Source: an uncultured Finegoldia sp.
Lineage (GTDB): Bacteria > Bacillota > Clostridia > Tissierellales > Peptoniphilaceae
Direction: 5' to 3'
Assembly (NCBI RefSeq): GCF_900766215.1
Contig: NZ_CAAFUQ010000061.1
Location: forward strand, 1-17,128
Length of the DNA stretch: 17,128 nucleotides
Positions 7,347 to 15,025 of this stretch are shown in pieces. The notes under the pieces are model-generated. The model was not told the origin of the DNA and searched no databases. It saw nothing but the letters and a program-made list of their open reading frames with translations. Each line of letters opens with the position of its first letter. The first letter of the stretch is position 1. The position numbers and the translations under genes were made by a program.

Positions 7347-10300
7347 CTAATCTACTGATTTTAATGCTTCAAGCATATCTACTTTTTTCAATTTGTGGTT
7401 GACTATTACTCCCAATGCGTAAAGTATCACGATAACCAAAATTATTGGTAAGATATATACCCACACTTCGATATTTGGGTTGAAGAATATTTCCGCTGGG
7501 GCAACTTTGTCGAGGATTACTTTGTGGAGGATTTTCCCGCCAAATATTCCCGCGATTATTCCAATAATCGACAAGCAGATTGTTTCACGATAGATGTACA
7601 TGGTTACTTCGTTGTTAAAGAATCCCAATACTTTTATCGTGGATAATTCTCTGATTCTTTCTGCTACGTTGATGTTTGTTAAGTTGTACAAGATTACAAT
7701 CGCAAGTAATAGAGACATTATAGTTAGCACTGTCATTACTTTCGTGAGCGAGTTAGTCATGGTTTCAACTTGTATGATGACGTTGGTGTTTTGTGACACG
7801 GCTTTGATTCCGTTTGATGCCATGAACTTTGCTGTGACTTTTTCAACATTCGTTTTTGATTTGTCCTTGAGAGCAATAAAGTAGCTGTTGTCGTCTACTT
7901 TTTCGCCAACTGATTTTCTGTAGTAGTCGTCACTCATGAAAATAAAATGTCCAGCGTACATTTTCGTGATTTGTGCTATTTTGAATTTTCTATCTTGATT
8001 TGCGACTTTTAGCGTAATCGTGTCGCCTGTTTTTACTTTCATCAAATCGGCAAGTTTCTGCGATACGACGATGCCTTCATCTGTTATTTTGAGCGCATCT
8101 TCAGAGTTTTTATGTTCCAAATTGATATACGGAGAAAATGTGTCCGTGTGTGTGACAAGCATCGTGATTGTTTGTTCGTCGTCAATTCCTTTTATGTTTT
8201 TGGTTATATTTTCAAAATGAACTGGAATATAGCCTGTAATGTCGTCTGATTTTAATAATCGGTCGATTTTCTGTTGTTCTTTTTCTGTGACGAAATCTTT
8301 CTTCGCGACTACTGCATCGTATTGGATGATTTGTCCGTATTGTTTGGTTTGGATGCCGTTGATTGAGGATGAAATCCCAAGTCCTGCGAATAATAGCGCG
8401 ACGGATCCTGCAACGCCGAATATTGTCATGAACATTCTTTGCTTGTATCTGAAGATGTTACGCGCTGTGACTTTTTGCGTGAATGTCATTCTGCTCCACA
8501 ACGGCGTGATTCTTTCCATGAAAATCTTGGAGCCTTTTGTCGGTGGCTTTGGTAACAAAAGTTGTGCCGCAGTTTCTCGTAGTTCTTTGACTGAGATGTA
8601 AACCGCTGGGAGTACGCTGCAAATTATCGCGAAAAGCACCGATAAACCAAGTATTTTGAATGAAAAATAGTACTTGACAGGTGGTATGGTCATGTTTGCC
8701 AAAAGCGACGTGCACAAAATGTACGGAAGTGCGTACGTTCCAAGTAGCGTTCCCAAAATCGTGCCCAATCCTCCAGATATTAGCCCGTACAACACGAATT
8801 TCTTGATGACATCAGCATCATTATATCCCAACGCCTTCAAAATTCCTGCGTTGTTTCGTTCTTCTTGGACAAATCGCGTCATCGTTGTGACTGTTACAAG
8901 CGCTGCGACAAGATACAATACCACAGGGAACAAGTTGCTTACTTTCGTGATTCCCGATGATGTCGTTTCGACCATTTTGATTCCGTCGCCTCCTGGCATT
9001 GTCCTTCTTGTATATGTCGAATATTCTGGCAACGATAATCCGTCGATTTCGATTTGAGCGTCGTGAATTTTGGATTCTGCGTCTTGAATTTTGTCGTCGG
9101 CTTTTTTCTTTTCTGTTTCAAATTCTTTTTTCTTGTCGTCAAGTTCTTTTTGTGACGATGAGATTTTGTTCAATCCTTCTTGGATTTGTCTTCTTGATGA
9201 GTTCAGCTGTGCAATTCCGTTTTGGTATTTTGTTTTGGATGCGTTGAGCTGATTGCGTCCAGAGTTGTATTTTGCAACAGAATTTTGGTAGAGTTTCTTC
9301 TTTTCGGATAGTTTTCTTTGTGATGAGTCAAATTCATCAATTTTTTTCATTCCAGATTTGTATTGTTGTAAGCCCTGATCGTACTTCGCCAATCCTTGGT
9401 TGTACTTAGCTTCTGATTGCTGTATTACTTGAGTTTGTTCTGCGATTGAGCTTTCAGCTTGTTGAATTTCTGGAACATTTTCTGGGTTTATTCCCTGCTT
9501 TTTTAGTTCTGATTTCTTTTGTTCAAGGTTTTGCTTTGCTTTTTGTAGCTTTGCTTTTCCTTGTTGGATTTGGGCGTTTGATGAATCTAACTTTGCTTTC
9601 GTGGCATCAAGGATCGATTTTGCTTGTGATAGCTTTTTTCTGCTTGCTTCAACTTCTTTTTTCTTAGAATCCAATTGCTTTTGTCCGTTGTCAAGCTGAA
9701 CTTTCGCATCGTCCAATTGTTTCTTGGATGCTTGAAGACGGCTTTCTGCTGATTCGATTTGGTATTTCGAATTTTTGATGACAGATTCCTTGTCTGCGAT
9801 TTGTTTTTTCGCTGATACTAGCTTTGATTTTTCGTCGTCGATTTTCTTTTGTCCGTCGGATAATTTCTTTTCTGCATCAGATATTTCTTTCTTGGCATCT
9901 TCGATTTTCTTCTTGGATTTTGCAATTTTGTCGTTTGCCTTGGATTTGATTTCTTCGAGTCGTTGTTTGCCGTTGTCTTTCAAAATCTCGTCGAGTTGTT
10001 TCTGATGTTGGTCGACTTTTCTTGTGTATTCACTGTCTGTGAAGTTGAACCCACGCACATCATGGTAACGCGCACGTGCAATGGTGTAGACGTCTGTGTC
10101 GAAGTTGTCTGTTGTTACATCTCCGTAGCCTTCCAAGTTTCCAGATCCTGCAGAGGAATTTCCCAAGGCTGTCTTGGATATGATTTCCGTAGAATTCACA
10201 AATCCCGTTACGGTGAAGTCTTCTTGTTTCAAAATCTTGCTGTCTTCGTCTTTTTCTTTGAATTTGATTTTATCTCCGATTTTGTATTTGGATTTGTATT

Positions 10301-10700
10301 GGTCAGTGAGTGCTATTTCTCCGATTTTTTGCGGGAAATTTCCACTCACAAGCTCAAACTTAGATATGTTTTTCGTATTGGAAAATATTCTAAACGATGT
10401 TGGAGTGTCACCTATCGTTGCATCTGAAAAATATCCGTACTCAACATCTGCAATATTTTTGATTTGGTCGATCTCCTTCGCATCATTTTCCGTGATTCCG
10501 TAATCGCTGATGACGTTGACATCGGACAAATTATAATCTTCGTAGTATTTGTTAGCCGATTTGTCGATATCGGGGCCTGTGACTTTGAGTGCGACAAGTG
10601 TCATGGATCCGAGCATCATCAACAACATTATCGACAAAAATCGTCCCTTAGATTCTATAAACGATTTGAAAATCGTCTTGTTCAATGTTTTCTTCTTCAT
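7347..10700 (-). CDS. FtsX-like ABC transporter permease with giant extracytoplasmic coiled coil
   Basis: 1117 residues, far longer than a simple FtsX/MacB permease. One N-terminal membrane helix lies at about 20-40 (FLSIMLLMMLGSMTLVALKV), then an external domain to about 225. A continuous Lys/Gln/Asp-rich coiled coil fills about 230-555, with repeated KKQLDDAK, LDNGQKQLD and KYNQGLAKYDQG patterns and a break near QGINPENVPE. Three membrane helices at about 588-715 form the first FtsX core. A second unit follows: a helix near 755-780, a smaller external domain, and three helices at about 985-1105 around NVAERIRELSTIKVLGF. The start lies one base after the ATPase stop, so translation is coupled. 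The pair probably exports or extracts a hydrophobic or envelope-associated substrate, or acts mechanically on the envelope; the substrate is unknown. Confidence 0.9.
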   Translation of the reverse strand: MKKKTLNKTIFKSFIESKGRFLSIMLLMMLGSMTLVALKVTGPDIDKSANKYYEDYNLSDVNVISDYGITENDAKEIDQIKNIADVEYGYFSDATIGDTPTSFRIFSNTKNISKFELVSGNFPQKIGEIALTDQYKSKYKIGDKIKFKEKDEDSKILKQEDFTVTGFVNSTEIISKTALGNSSAGSGNLEGYGDVTTDNFDTDVYTIARARYHDVRGFNFTDSEYTRKVDQHQKQLDEILKDNGKQRLEEIKSKANDKIAKSKKKIEDAKKEISDAEKKLSDGQKKIDDEKSKLVSAKKQIADKESVIKNSKYQIESAESRLQASKKQLDDAKVQLDNGQKQLDSKKKEVEASRKKLSQAKSILDATKAKLDSSNAQIQQGKAKLQKAKQNLEQKKSELKKQGINPENVPEIQQAESSIAEQTQVIQQSEAKYNQGLAKYDQGLQQYKSGMKKIDEFDSSQRKLSEKKKLYQNSVAKYNSGRNQLNASKTKYQNGIAQLNSSRRQIQEGLNKISSSQKELDDKKKEFETEKKKADDKIQDAESKIHDAQIEIDGLSLPEYSTYTRRTMPGGDGIKMVETTSSGITKVSNLFPVVLYLVAALVTVTTMTRFVQEERNNAGILKALGYNDADVIKKFVLYGLISGGLGTILGTLLGTYALPYILCTSLLANMTIPPVKYYFSFKILGLSVLFAIICSVLPAVYISVKELRETAAQLLLPKPPTKGSKIFMERITPLWSRMTFTQKVTARNIFRYKQRMFMTIFGVAGSVALLFAGLGISSSINGIQTKQYGQIIQYDAVVAKKDFVTEKEQQKIDRLLKSDDITGYIPVHFENITKNIKGIDDEQTITMLVTHTDTFSPYINLEHKNSEDALKITDEGIVVSQKLADLMKVKTGDTITLKVANQDRKFKIAQITKMYAGHFIFMSDDYYRKSVGEKVDDNSYFIALKDKSKTNVEKVTAKFMASNGIKAVSQNTNVIIQVETMTNSLTKVMTVLTIMSLLLAIVILYNLTNINVAERIRELSTIKVLGFFNNEVTMYIYRETICLSIIGIIAGIFGGKILHKVILDKVAPAEIFFNPNIEVWVYILPIILVIVILYALGVIVNHKLKKVDMLEALKSVD

Positions 10701-10701
10701 T

Positions 10702-11403
10702 TTAGTATTCCAACGTTTCTATGTTTTGTGGATTCGCATTCAATACGACATCGCGAATTTTCGCATCGTGCATGTGAATAACTCTGTCTGCAATCGGAGC
10801 CAACGCTTGGTTGTGCGTAACGATAACGACAGTCGCGCCTTCTTTTCTAACCATATCTTGCAAGATTTTCAATACTTGCTTGCCTGTGTGATAATCTAGC
10901 GCCCCAGTTGGTTCGTCGCACAATAATAGCTTAGGATTCTTCGCAACTGCACGTGCGATTGCGACACGTTGTTGCTCTCCTCCGGATAATTGCGCTGGAA
11001 AGTTGTCGATTCTTTCTCCAAGGCCAACTGATTTCAAAACTTCTGCTGCATCGAGTGCATCTTTTACGATTTCAGATGCCAGTTCCACGTTTTCTTTGGC
11101 AGTTAGATTTGGAACTAGATTATAGAATTGAAACACAAATCCTACGTCATTTCTTCTGTAATTCGTCAGCTCCTTTTCGTTGAATGTGCTGATGTCCTTG
11201 CCATCTATGAGCACATTTCCCTCGTCGTTGGTGTCCATTCCACCGAGAATATTTAAAACGGTGGATTTGCCCGCCCCTGATGAGCCGAGAATGATCGCCA
11301 ATTCTCCTTTTTCTATTTCAAATGATATGTCGTTGTTTGCAATTATTTCGGATTGTCCTGATTTGTAGCGTTTGTAGCTGTTTTTCATTTCAATGTATGC
11401 CAT
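10702..11403 (-). CDS. ABC transporter ATP-binding protein (MacB/LolD type)
   Basis: 233 residues, normal for this family. Walker A GSSGAGKST at 40-48, Q-loop FQFYNL near 91-96, signature LSGGEQQR at 139-146, Walker B LLLCDEPTGALD with Glu164, and switch His197 in IVTHN are all intact. The protein should be an active cytoplasmic ATPase driving the FtsX-like permease encoded one base downstream. The GAGGTG ribosome binding site lies five bases before the ATG. Its promoter overlaps that of the divergent TetR gene, and an operator-like dyad at 11419-11433 lies between its likely transcription start and the start codon, so repression by the neighbour is likely. Confidence 0.93.
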   Translation of the reverse strand: MAYIEMKNSYKRYKSGQSEIIANNDISFEIEKGELAIILGSSGAGKSTVLNILGGMDTNDEGNVLIDGKDISTFNEKELTNYRRNDVGFVFQFYNLVPNLTAKENVELASEIVKDALDAAEVLKSVGLGERIDNFPAQLSGGEQQRVAIARAVAKNPKLLLCDEPTGALDYHTGKQVLKILQDMVRKEGATVVIVTHNQALAPIADRVIHMHDAKIRDVVLNANPQNIETLEY

Positions 11404-11418
11404 GTTTCACCTCTTATA

Positions 11419-11433
11419 TGAACAATGTGTTGA
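11419..11433. promoter_or_regulatory. Operator-like dyad 1, TGAACA-ATG-TGTTGA
   Basis: Near-perfect 6-base arms around three bases, one mismatch from the second site at 11486. It overlaps the -35 box of the TetR promoter and lies just downstream of the probable ABC transcription start. Likely a binding site of the TetR-family neighbour, by inference. Confidence 0.55.
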
Positions 11434-11458
11434 TTTATCTTATAAATTATTTTATATT
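11430..11458 (+). promoter_or_regulatory. Promoter of TetR-family gene
   Basis: TTGATT (11430-11435), 17 bases, TATATT (11453-11458). Transcription would begin near 11465, about 50 nt before the start codon. Confidence 0.55.
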
Positions 11459-11477
11459 AAAAGTAGAATTGTAACAA
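11449..11477 (-). promoter_or_regulatory. Promoter of ABC ATPase-permease operon
   Basis: Minus strand TTGTTA (11477-11472), 17 bases, TAAAAT (11454-11449). It overlaps the divergent TetR promoter, so the two probably exclude each other or are controlled together. Confidence 0.5.
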
Positions 11478-11485
11478 AACACAAT

Positions 11486-11500
11486 TGAACAGTTTGTTCA
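11486..11500. promoter_or_regulatory. Operator-like dyad 2, TGAACA-GTT-TGTTCA
   Basis: Perfect 6-base arms around three bases, 67 bp from the matching site 1. It lies in the untranslated leader of the TetR gene just before its AAGGAG site and just upstream of the ABC -35 box. It fits autoregulation by the TetR-family protein. Confidence 0.6.
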
Positions 11501-11514
11501 TTTAAGGAGATTTT

Positions 11515-12060
11515 ATGATTAGAGAAACGGATACGAGGGACAAATTAAAAAAAGCGTTGACGATTTTGTTGAACGAGAAAAGTTTGAACGATATTTCGGT
11601 GAGCGAATTGACGAAACAGGCCAACATCAATCGCGGGACATTTTATTTGCACTACGACGATAAAATGGATTTGGTGGATAATTTGGTGGAGGAAATTTTC
11701 GAGGAATTGAAGGAGATTTTGACGTCGGAAAAGATTGGCAGAAAATATTCATACGATATCATCAAAAAAGTTATCGATTATGTGAAGGATGATTTCGATT
11801 TTATTTACGCTTTGACGATGAACAGCTACAACTATATCAACGATATGTTGAGAAAGTTTTTGTTGGCGTTGATTGATACGCTTCCAGAGTTGAAGTATTC
11901 GATTGACAATCACCCGTTTTTGCCGAAGGATTATTCGACGGAGGTGTTCTTGTCCTTGAATTCGGGAATTATTTTGCATTGGATTAGAAAAGGCGGCGTG
12001 GAAAGCACTGATGAATTAGCGAATTATTTCTATCAAGTGAGCAATTTAAAAACGACTTAG
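11515..12060 (+). CDS. TetR/AcrR-family transcriptional regulator
   Basis: 181 residues. The N-terminal helix-turn-helix is at about 27-47 (ISVSELTKQANINRGTFYLHY), the classic TetR recognition pattern, followed by the YDDKMDLVDNL helix. The C-terminal ligand and dimer domain (about 60-175) is poorly conserved and resembles the C-terminal domain of DhaS-like Firmicute members. It is transcribed away from the ABC transporter genes, and two identical-type dyads sit in the shared control region. The likely role is a ligand-released repressor of the transporter and of itself. AAGGAGA precedes the ATG by a normal distance. The last codons are part of the terminator stem. Confidence 0.9.
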   Translation: MIRETDTRDKLKKALTILLNEKSLNDISVSELTKQANINRGTFYLHYDDKMDLVDNLVEEIFEELKEILTSEKIGRKYSYDIIKKVIDYVKDDFDFIYALTMNSYNYINDMLRKFLLALIDTLPELKYSIDNHPFLPKDYSTEVFLSLNSGIILHWIRKGGVESTDELANYFYQVSNLKTT

Positions 12061-12084
12061 TCAATGTGACTGAGTCGTTTTGCG
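12051..12084. terminator. Bidirectional terminator between convergent genes
   Basis: AACGACTTAGTCA (12051-12063) pairs with TGACTGAGTCGTT (12067-12079) around ATG, with one wobble position. TTTT follows on the plus strand and TTTTT on the minus strand. It serves the TetR gene and the flavin reductase operon, and overlaps the TetR stop codon. Confidence 0.8.
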
Positions 12085-12085
12085 A

Positions 12086-12627
12086 TTAATCTTCAATTAT
12101 ATAACTGTCGACGATTTCTCCAAAATATGTGATGTGAAAATCCTTGTTGGAGCGAGGATTGGAGCTATCGACATCTTGTGGGTAATTTCTGTTCAAAATA
12201 TGTCTGGAAGTAATGACAAATCCTGTTCTTGACGATAAATTAGTTTGCATTCAATCGTTAAAGGAAGTTCTTTGATTCCATTCACAGAAATTGTTTCTGG
12301 CTCAACGAGTGTGAGGTTCGCTTCTTCTACTTTATCAACATCTCTTCCACTTTGGCTGCCACAAACTTTCATGATTTTTTTGTCGTAGGAGCCGATTGGG
12401 ACGCTGATTGTGAATTCCGGATTTTCGTCCAACAATTCTCTGGTAAATCTTCCTTCTCTAACGTAGCACACGAACACAGGCTTGTTCCAATTGTAGCCTA
12501 TTGTTCCCCACGCAATCGCCATGCTGTTGAATTTGCCGTTTGCTTTCGTGTTCAAAAATATTCCTTTCGGAAGTTCTTTTACAATGTCTGATGCGTAGTC
12601 CATTACGTCGATTTTTCTTTTGTTCAT
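12086..12627 (-). pseudogene. Flavin reductase-like (flavoredoxin) gene with a frameshift
   Basis: The first frame (12627-12193, 144 residues) reads as a flavin reductase-like domain: KGIFLNTKANGKFNSMAIAW near the N-terminus for FMN binding, then ENPEFTISVP. It ends abruptly after RQEQDLSLLPDIF. A second frame continues exactly where the family goes on, from about 12199 to a TAA at 12088-12086: ILNRNYPQDVDSSNPRS, then FHITYFGEIVDSYII. Joined, they give about 180 residues, normal for the family. One base is missing (or two extra) near 12200-12204; the longest run there is only TTTT. It may be a recent mutation or an assembly error. The ATG shares a base with the stop of the upstream GNAT gene, and GAAAGGA precedes it. 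Confidence 0.8.
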
Positions 12628-13169
12628 TAATTTTCCTTTCGTTTTGTTAATTGGTTATTAAAATTTTCTTCAATTAGCTCATACATTACAGAGGAGCGAA
12701 TGTTTCCCAATTGATCTGTCCACGAATTTTCTTTAATTTCGGTATTGAAAAATCCTAGTTCTTCATAAACATGACGTGCCCTTTTATTCTCAACAGTTGT
12801 TGACAATACTATTTTCTCAAATCCTTTTGAAAACAACTCACTGATTAATAAACTTAAAATAATTTTTCCCAGACCTTTATTTTGATATTCTTCTTCACAA
12901 ATTTTAATTCCAATCTCCACCGATTTATGAACAAGTTTCTTGTAATTCATTTCTCCAATTGGAAATTTGTTATATTCAATTATCAAGAGAGCATTATTTA
13001 TCATGTCGTGATTTTTAATATTTTGTATAACTCTGTTATCGGTAGTGTTTAGTCCAAGAGGAAATCCTGCATGTTCCATTACCCTGCCATCATTCCACCA
13101 TTTTAATAAATTAGGTACATCTTCCAAAGAGGCATTTCTAACTAATATTTCGTTATATTTTAAATTCAT
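12627..13169 (-). CDS. GNAT-family N-acetyltransferase (RimJ/RimL or AAC(6')-like)
   Basis: 180 residues. The N-terminal LVRNASLEDVPNLLKWWND is the usual first strand and helix of the acetyltransferase_3/8 group. The acetyl-CoA loop is YQNKGLGK near residue 95-102, and RARHVYEELGF near 130-140 is motif B. The substrate could be a ribosomal protein N-terminus, an amino acid or an aminoglycoside-like amine; the sequence does not decide. The start has GGAG six bases upstream, 23 bases after the nitroreductase stop. Its stop overlaps the flavin reductase start by one base. Confidence 0.85.
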   Translation of the reverse strand: MNLKYNEILVRNASLEDVPNLLKWWNDGRVMEHAGFPLGLNTTDNRVIQNIKNHDMINNALLIIEYNKFPIGEMNYKKLVHKSVEIGIKICEEEYQNKGLGKIILSLLISELFSKGFEKIVLSTTVENKRARHVYEELGFFNTEIKENSWTDQLGNIRSSVMYELIEENFNNQLTKRKEN

Positions 13170-13192
13170 TAAATCTCCAGATTAATTATTGT

Positions 13193-13705
13193 TTAAATAA
13201 ATGTTACTGTTTCTGACAAATCTTTTCTTTTGTCGTGAAGTGGATTGATTTCAGAATCTTCAGCAGGATAGCCGATGTCTAGCATCATTAGCACTTCTTC
13301 TTTTGCAGGTAGACGGAACTTTTTATGTGTGATGTCTGGATCCAAGAAATTAATCCAACAACTTTCCAATCCTTGGTTTTTCGCTGCTAACATCAAATGA
13401 GTAGCGACGATGGATGCATCTTCTATTCCAGAATTTCTTCTATCGCCAGGATATGTAAACACGTTTGTCTTATCAAAAGTTACAAGCAAAACTGTACTTG
13501 CGCCGTATCTACAAGGTGTCACTTCGTCGACTCTTTTCAAGTTTTTTTCTGATTGTATTACATAAATGTGATGTTCTTGCAAGTTCTTCGCTGTTGGCGC
13601 TAATCTTCCAGCTTCCAATATCTTGTCTAGTTTTTCCTTTTCTACCTTTTTGTCGCTATATTTTTTGCAAGAATATCGATTTTTAATCACTTCTTCAAAA
13701 TCCAT
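13193..13705 (-). CDS. Nitroreductase family protein (small, FMN-dependent)
   Basis: 170 residues from the ATG at 13705, which has GGAGG about seven bases upstream. An upstream ATG at 13807 lies inside the preceding terminator and is rejected. NRYSCKKYSDKKV at 8-20 and AGRLAPTAKNLQ at about 31-42 are the two FMN-contact regions of the family, and GLESCWINF near 122-130 is also typical. Such proteins reduce nitro groups, quinones or flavins with NAD(P)H in the cytoplasm. It is first in a unit with a GNAT protein and a flavin reductase, so a shared redox or detoxification role is possible but unproven. Confidence 0.9.
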   Translation of the reverse strand: MDFEEVIKNRYSCKKYSDKKVEKEKLDKILEAGRLAPTAKNLQEHHIYVIQSEKNLKRVDEVTPCRYGASTVLLVTFDKTNVFTYPGDRRNSGIEDASIVATHLMLAAKNQGLESCWINFLDPDITHKKFRLPAKEEVLMMLDIGYPAEDSEINPLHDKRKDLSETVTFI

Positions 13706-13739
13706 ATTATTCCTCCCATAATTTTTAAAATCTAATACT

Positions 13740-13767
13740 AATATATCACATTTATGAGATTTTGTAA
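13740..13767 (-). promoter_or_regulatory. Promoter of nitroreductase operon
   Basis: Minus strand TTACAA (13767-13762), 16 bases, TATATT (13745-13740) with TG one base before the -10 box. Start of transcription would be near 13733, about 28 nt before the ATG. Confidence 0.5.
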
Positions 13768-13780
13768 TATTTTGACAAAC

Positions 13781-13814
13781 AAAAAACCAGTACACATTTT
13801 CACGCATACTGGTC
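13781..13814 (-). terminator. Intrinsic terminator after the 75-residue protein gene
   Basis: Minus strand GACCAGTA pairs with TACTGGTT across a loop containing GCGTGAAAATGTG, followed by TTTTTT. Confidence 0.75.
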
Positions 13815-13819
13815 TGATT

Positions 13820-14047
13820 TTATCCTAATTTTTGTTGGACAAAGTTATTGATTACTTCTGTCAATTTTTGTTTTACATCTTCAGGGATTTGACCTTCTGA
13901 TTCTTCAACTTTTTTGTAAAGATCTGGATATTGTTGTTTGATTTTGTCGACAACTCCTGATAGTACATTTCCTTGTAAAAATCCCGGTAATTTGTTCTTC
14001 AATTCATCTGGAATTAATTCCATAATTTTTTGTTCTGTGTTTGCCAT
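13820..14047 (-). CDS. Small protein of unknown function, 75 residues
   Basis: Start chosen at 14047 (MANTEQKIMEL) because AAGGA lies seven bases upstream; an extension to 14122 runs back through untranslated DNA. I do not recognise the family. The protein is soluble and mostly helical by appearance: ELIPDELKNKLPGFLQG, then GVVDKIKQQYPDLYKKVEE, then IPEDVKQKLTEVINNFVQQ. No signal peptide, cysteines or membrane segments are present. It lies just downstream of the cold-shock gene, separated by that gene's terminator, and has its own terminator. It may be expressed by read-through or from a weak TATAAA-containing promoter near 14095. Confidence 0.7.
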   Translation of the reverse strand: MANTEQKIMELIPDELKNKLPGFLQGNVLSGVVDKIKQQYPDLYKKVEESEGQIPEDVKQKLTEVINNFVQQKLG

Positions 14048-14107
14048 TGTTAATCCTTTCTTTTTATTAATATTTTGGGCAATATATTTATACCCACATT
14101 TGAACAA

Positions 14108-14141
14108 ATTAAAAAGGTCCAACCAAAATGATTGAACCTTG
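14108..14141 (-). terminator. Terminator of cold-shock gene
   Basis: Minus strand AAGGTTCAATC pairs with GGTTGGACCTT (two G-U pairs) around ATTTT, then TTTTAATTT. It lies just after the cold-shock stop codon. Confidence 0.7.
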
Positions 14142-14146
14142 TTATA

Positions 14147-14347
14147 TTATAATTTAACTACGTTAACTGCTCTGTCGCCTTTTTCAGAAGCTTCAACATC
14201 GTATGAAACTTTTTGTCCTTCTTCTAATGTTCTGAATCCTTCTTGTTGGATTGCGCTTTGGTGAACAAAAATGTCCTTGTTGTCTTCTCCTGTTATAAAT
14301 CCAAATCCTTTAGTAGAATTAAACCATTTAACTGTTCCGTTACTCAT
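14147..14347 (-). CDS. csp: Cold-shock protein, CspA family
   Basis: 66 residues, exactly the family size. The RNA-binding motifs KGFGFI (13-18, RNP1) and DIFVH (25-29, RNP2) and the opening GTVKWFNSTKGF are intact. It is a single-domain five-strand barrel that binds single-stranded RNA and DNA and acts as an RNA chaperone. The start at 14347 has GAGGAGGA about six bases upstream; an ATG at 14392 would read through a hairpin and is rejected. A strong promoter at 14481-14509 gives a leader of about 128 nt, which in this family often carries temperature control. Confidence 0.96.
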   Translation of the reverse strand: MSNGTVKWFNSTKGFGFITGEDNKDIFVHQSAIQQEGFRTLEEGQKVSYDVEASEKGDRAVNVVKL

Positions 14348-14359
14348 AATATCCTCCTC

Positions 14360-14377
14360 GTTATTCCGTAGAATAAC
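14360..14377 (-). promoter_or_regulatory. Hairpin in cold-shock leader next to the ribosome binding site
   Basis: GTTATTC-TACG-GAATAAC on the minus strand, a perfect 7-base stem ending two bases before the GAGGAGG ribosome binding site. It might modulate translation of the cold-shock protein; by position only. Confidence 0.4.
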
Positions 14378-14480
14378 CGTACCACTGTACATTTTTATTT
14401 TTGTGATAACTAATTAATTTAAGAGAATAAAATATTTTACAAAACTTTGATTCACTACCTTAATTACTTACTACCTTTTC

Positions 14481-14509
14481 AGTATACAGCTGATAAGTTA
14501 TACTATCAA
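14481..14509 (-). promoter_or_regulatory. Strong promoter of cold-shock gene
   Basis: Minus strand TTGATA (14509-14504), 17 bases, TATACT (14486-14481). This is one of the best consensus matches in the window. Transcription would start near 14474. Confidence 0.65.
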
Positions 14510-14544
14510 GCATTTTTGAATAATAATTTTTGTGTTTTATAAGT

Positions 14545-15024
14545 TTATTTTTTCATAGTTTTGTGTTTCGCAGTCATTGATGTAACTGTTAATTTGAAAA
14601 CCCTAGTTCTTGGAATTGCTTTCGGGTTGAACTCAAAATGTTCTACGTGATATTTGTCCGTCATCACGGTCAATGCCCTGAATTTTTCCTCAGCATCTGT
14701 CACATATTCCACGATTCCTTTTCCCATGATGCTTGAGTAATTCATCGTGCAGTATCCCTTTTCTCTGTCGGAATACAAATCGTGGTCTGTGTCCATCTCA
14801 AAAGAAGCCTTGTTGTTCTTGTCGATGAGTTGGTATTTGTAGCCTTCCAGTGCGCCATGAAAATACAAAACCAATTGATTATCCACCACTTCATATCCAA
14901 AATTCAGTGGCAAAATATACGGATAGCCTTCGTCATCAACAAGCCCTAGCCTTACTACATCACACTGATCTATTATCTTCAATTGTTCATCAAAACTTGT
15001 GATTTCACGATCTTTTCTTCGCAT
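14545..15024 (-). CDS. Pyridoxamine 5'-phosphate oxidase-family FMN protein (NimA-like)
   Basis: 159 residues with the typical opening MRRKDREI and CDVVRLGLVDDEGYPYILPLNFGY at about 21-44, the first strands of the FMN-binding split barrel. FHGALEGYK near 55-63 carries the conserved His. NimA-type members can reduce 5-nitroimidazoles and give resistance, but most homologues are uncharacterised flavin- or haem-binding proteins, so no resistance is claimed. The start has AAGGAG, embedded in the last codons of the upstream alkylation repair gene and one base from its stop, so the two are coupled. No clear terminator follows before the cold-shock promoter. Confidence 0.88.
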   Translation of the reverse strand: MRRKDREITSFDEQLKIIDQCDVVRLGLVDDEGYPYILPLNFGYEVVDNQLVLYFHGALEGYKYQLIDKNNKASFEMDTDHDLYSDREKGYCTMNYSSIMGKGIVEYVTDAEEKFRALTVMTDKYHVEHFEFNPKAIPRTRVFKLTVTSMTAKHKTMKK

Positions 15025-15025
15025 T

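Noticed and set aside
7594..10899. Many plus-strand open frames opposite the ABC genes
   Set aside because: They are shadows of the long permease and ATPase; coiled-coil Lys/Gln codons give Phe/Leu-rich antisense frames. The ABC motifs are clearly on the minus strand.
13706..13807. N-terminal extension of the nitroreductase to 13807
   Set aside because: It runs through the terminator of the upstream gene and the nitroreductase promoter; the ATG at 13705 has GGAGG.
14348..14392. N-terminal extension of the cold-shock protein
   Set aside because: It crosses the leader hairpin and ribosome binding site; the family always begins near the chosen Met.
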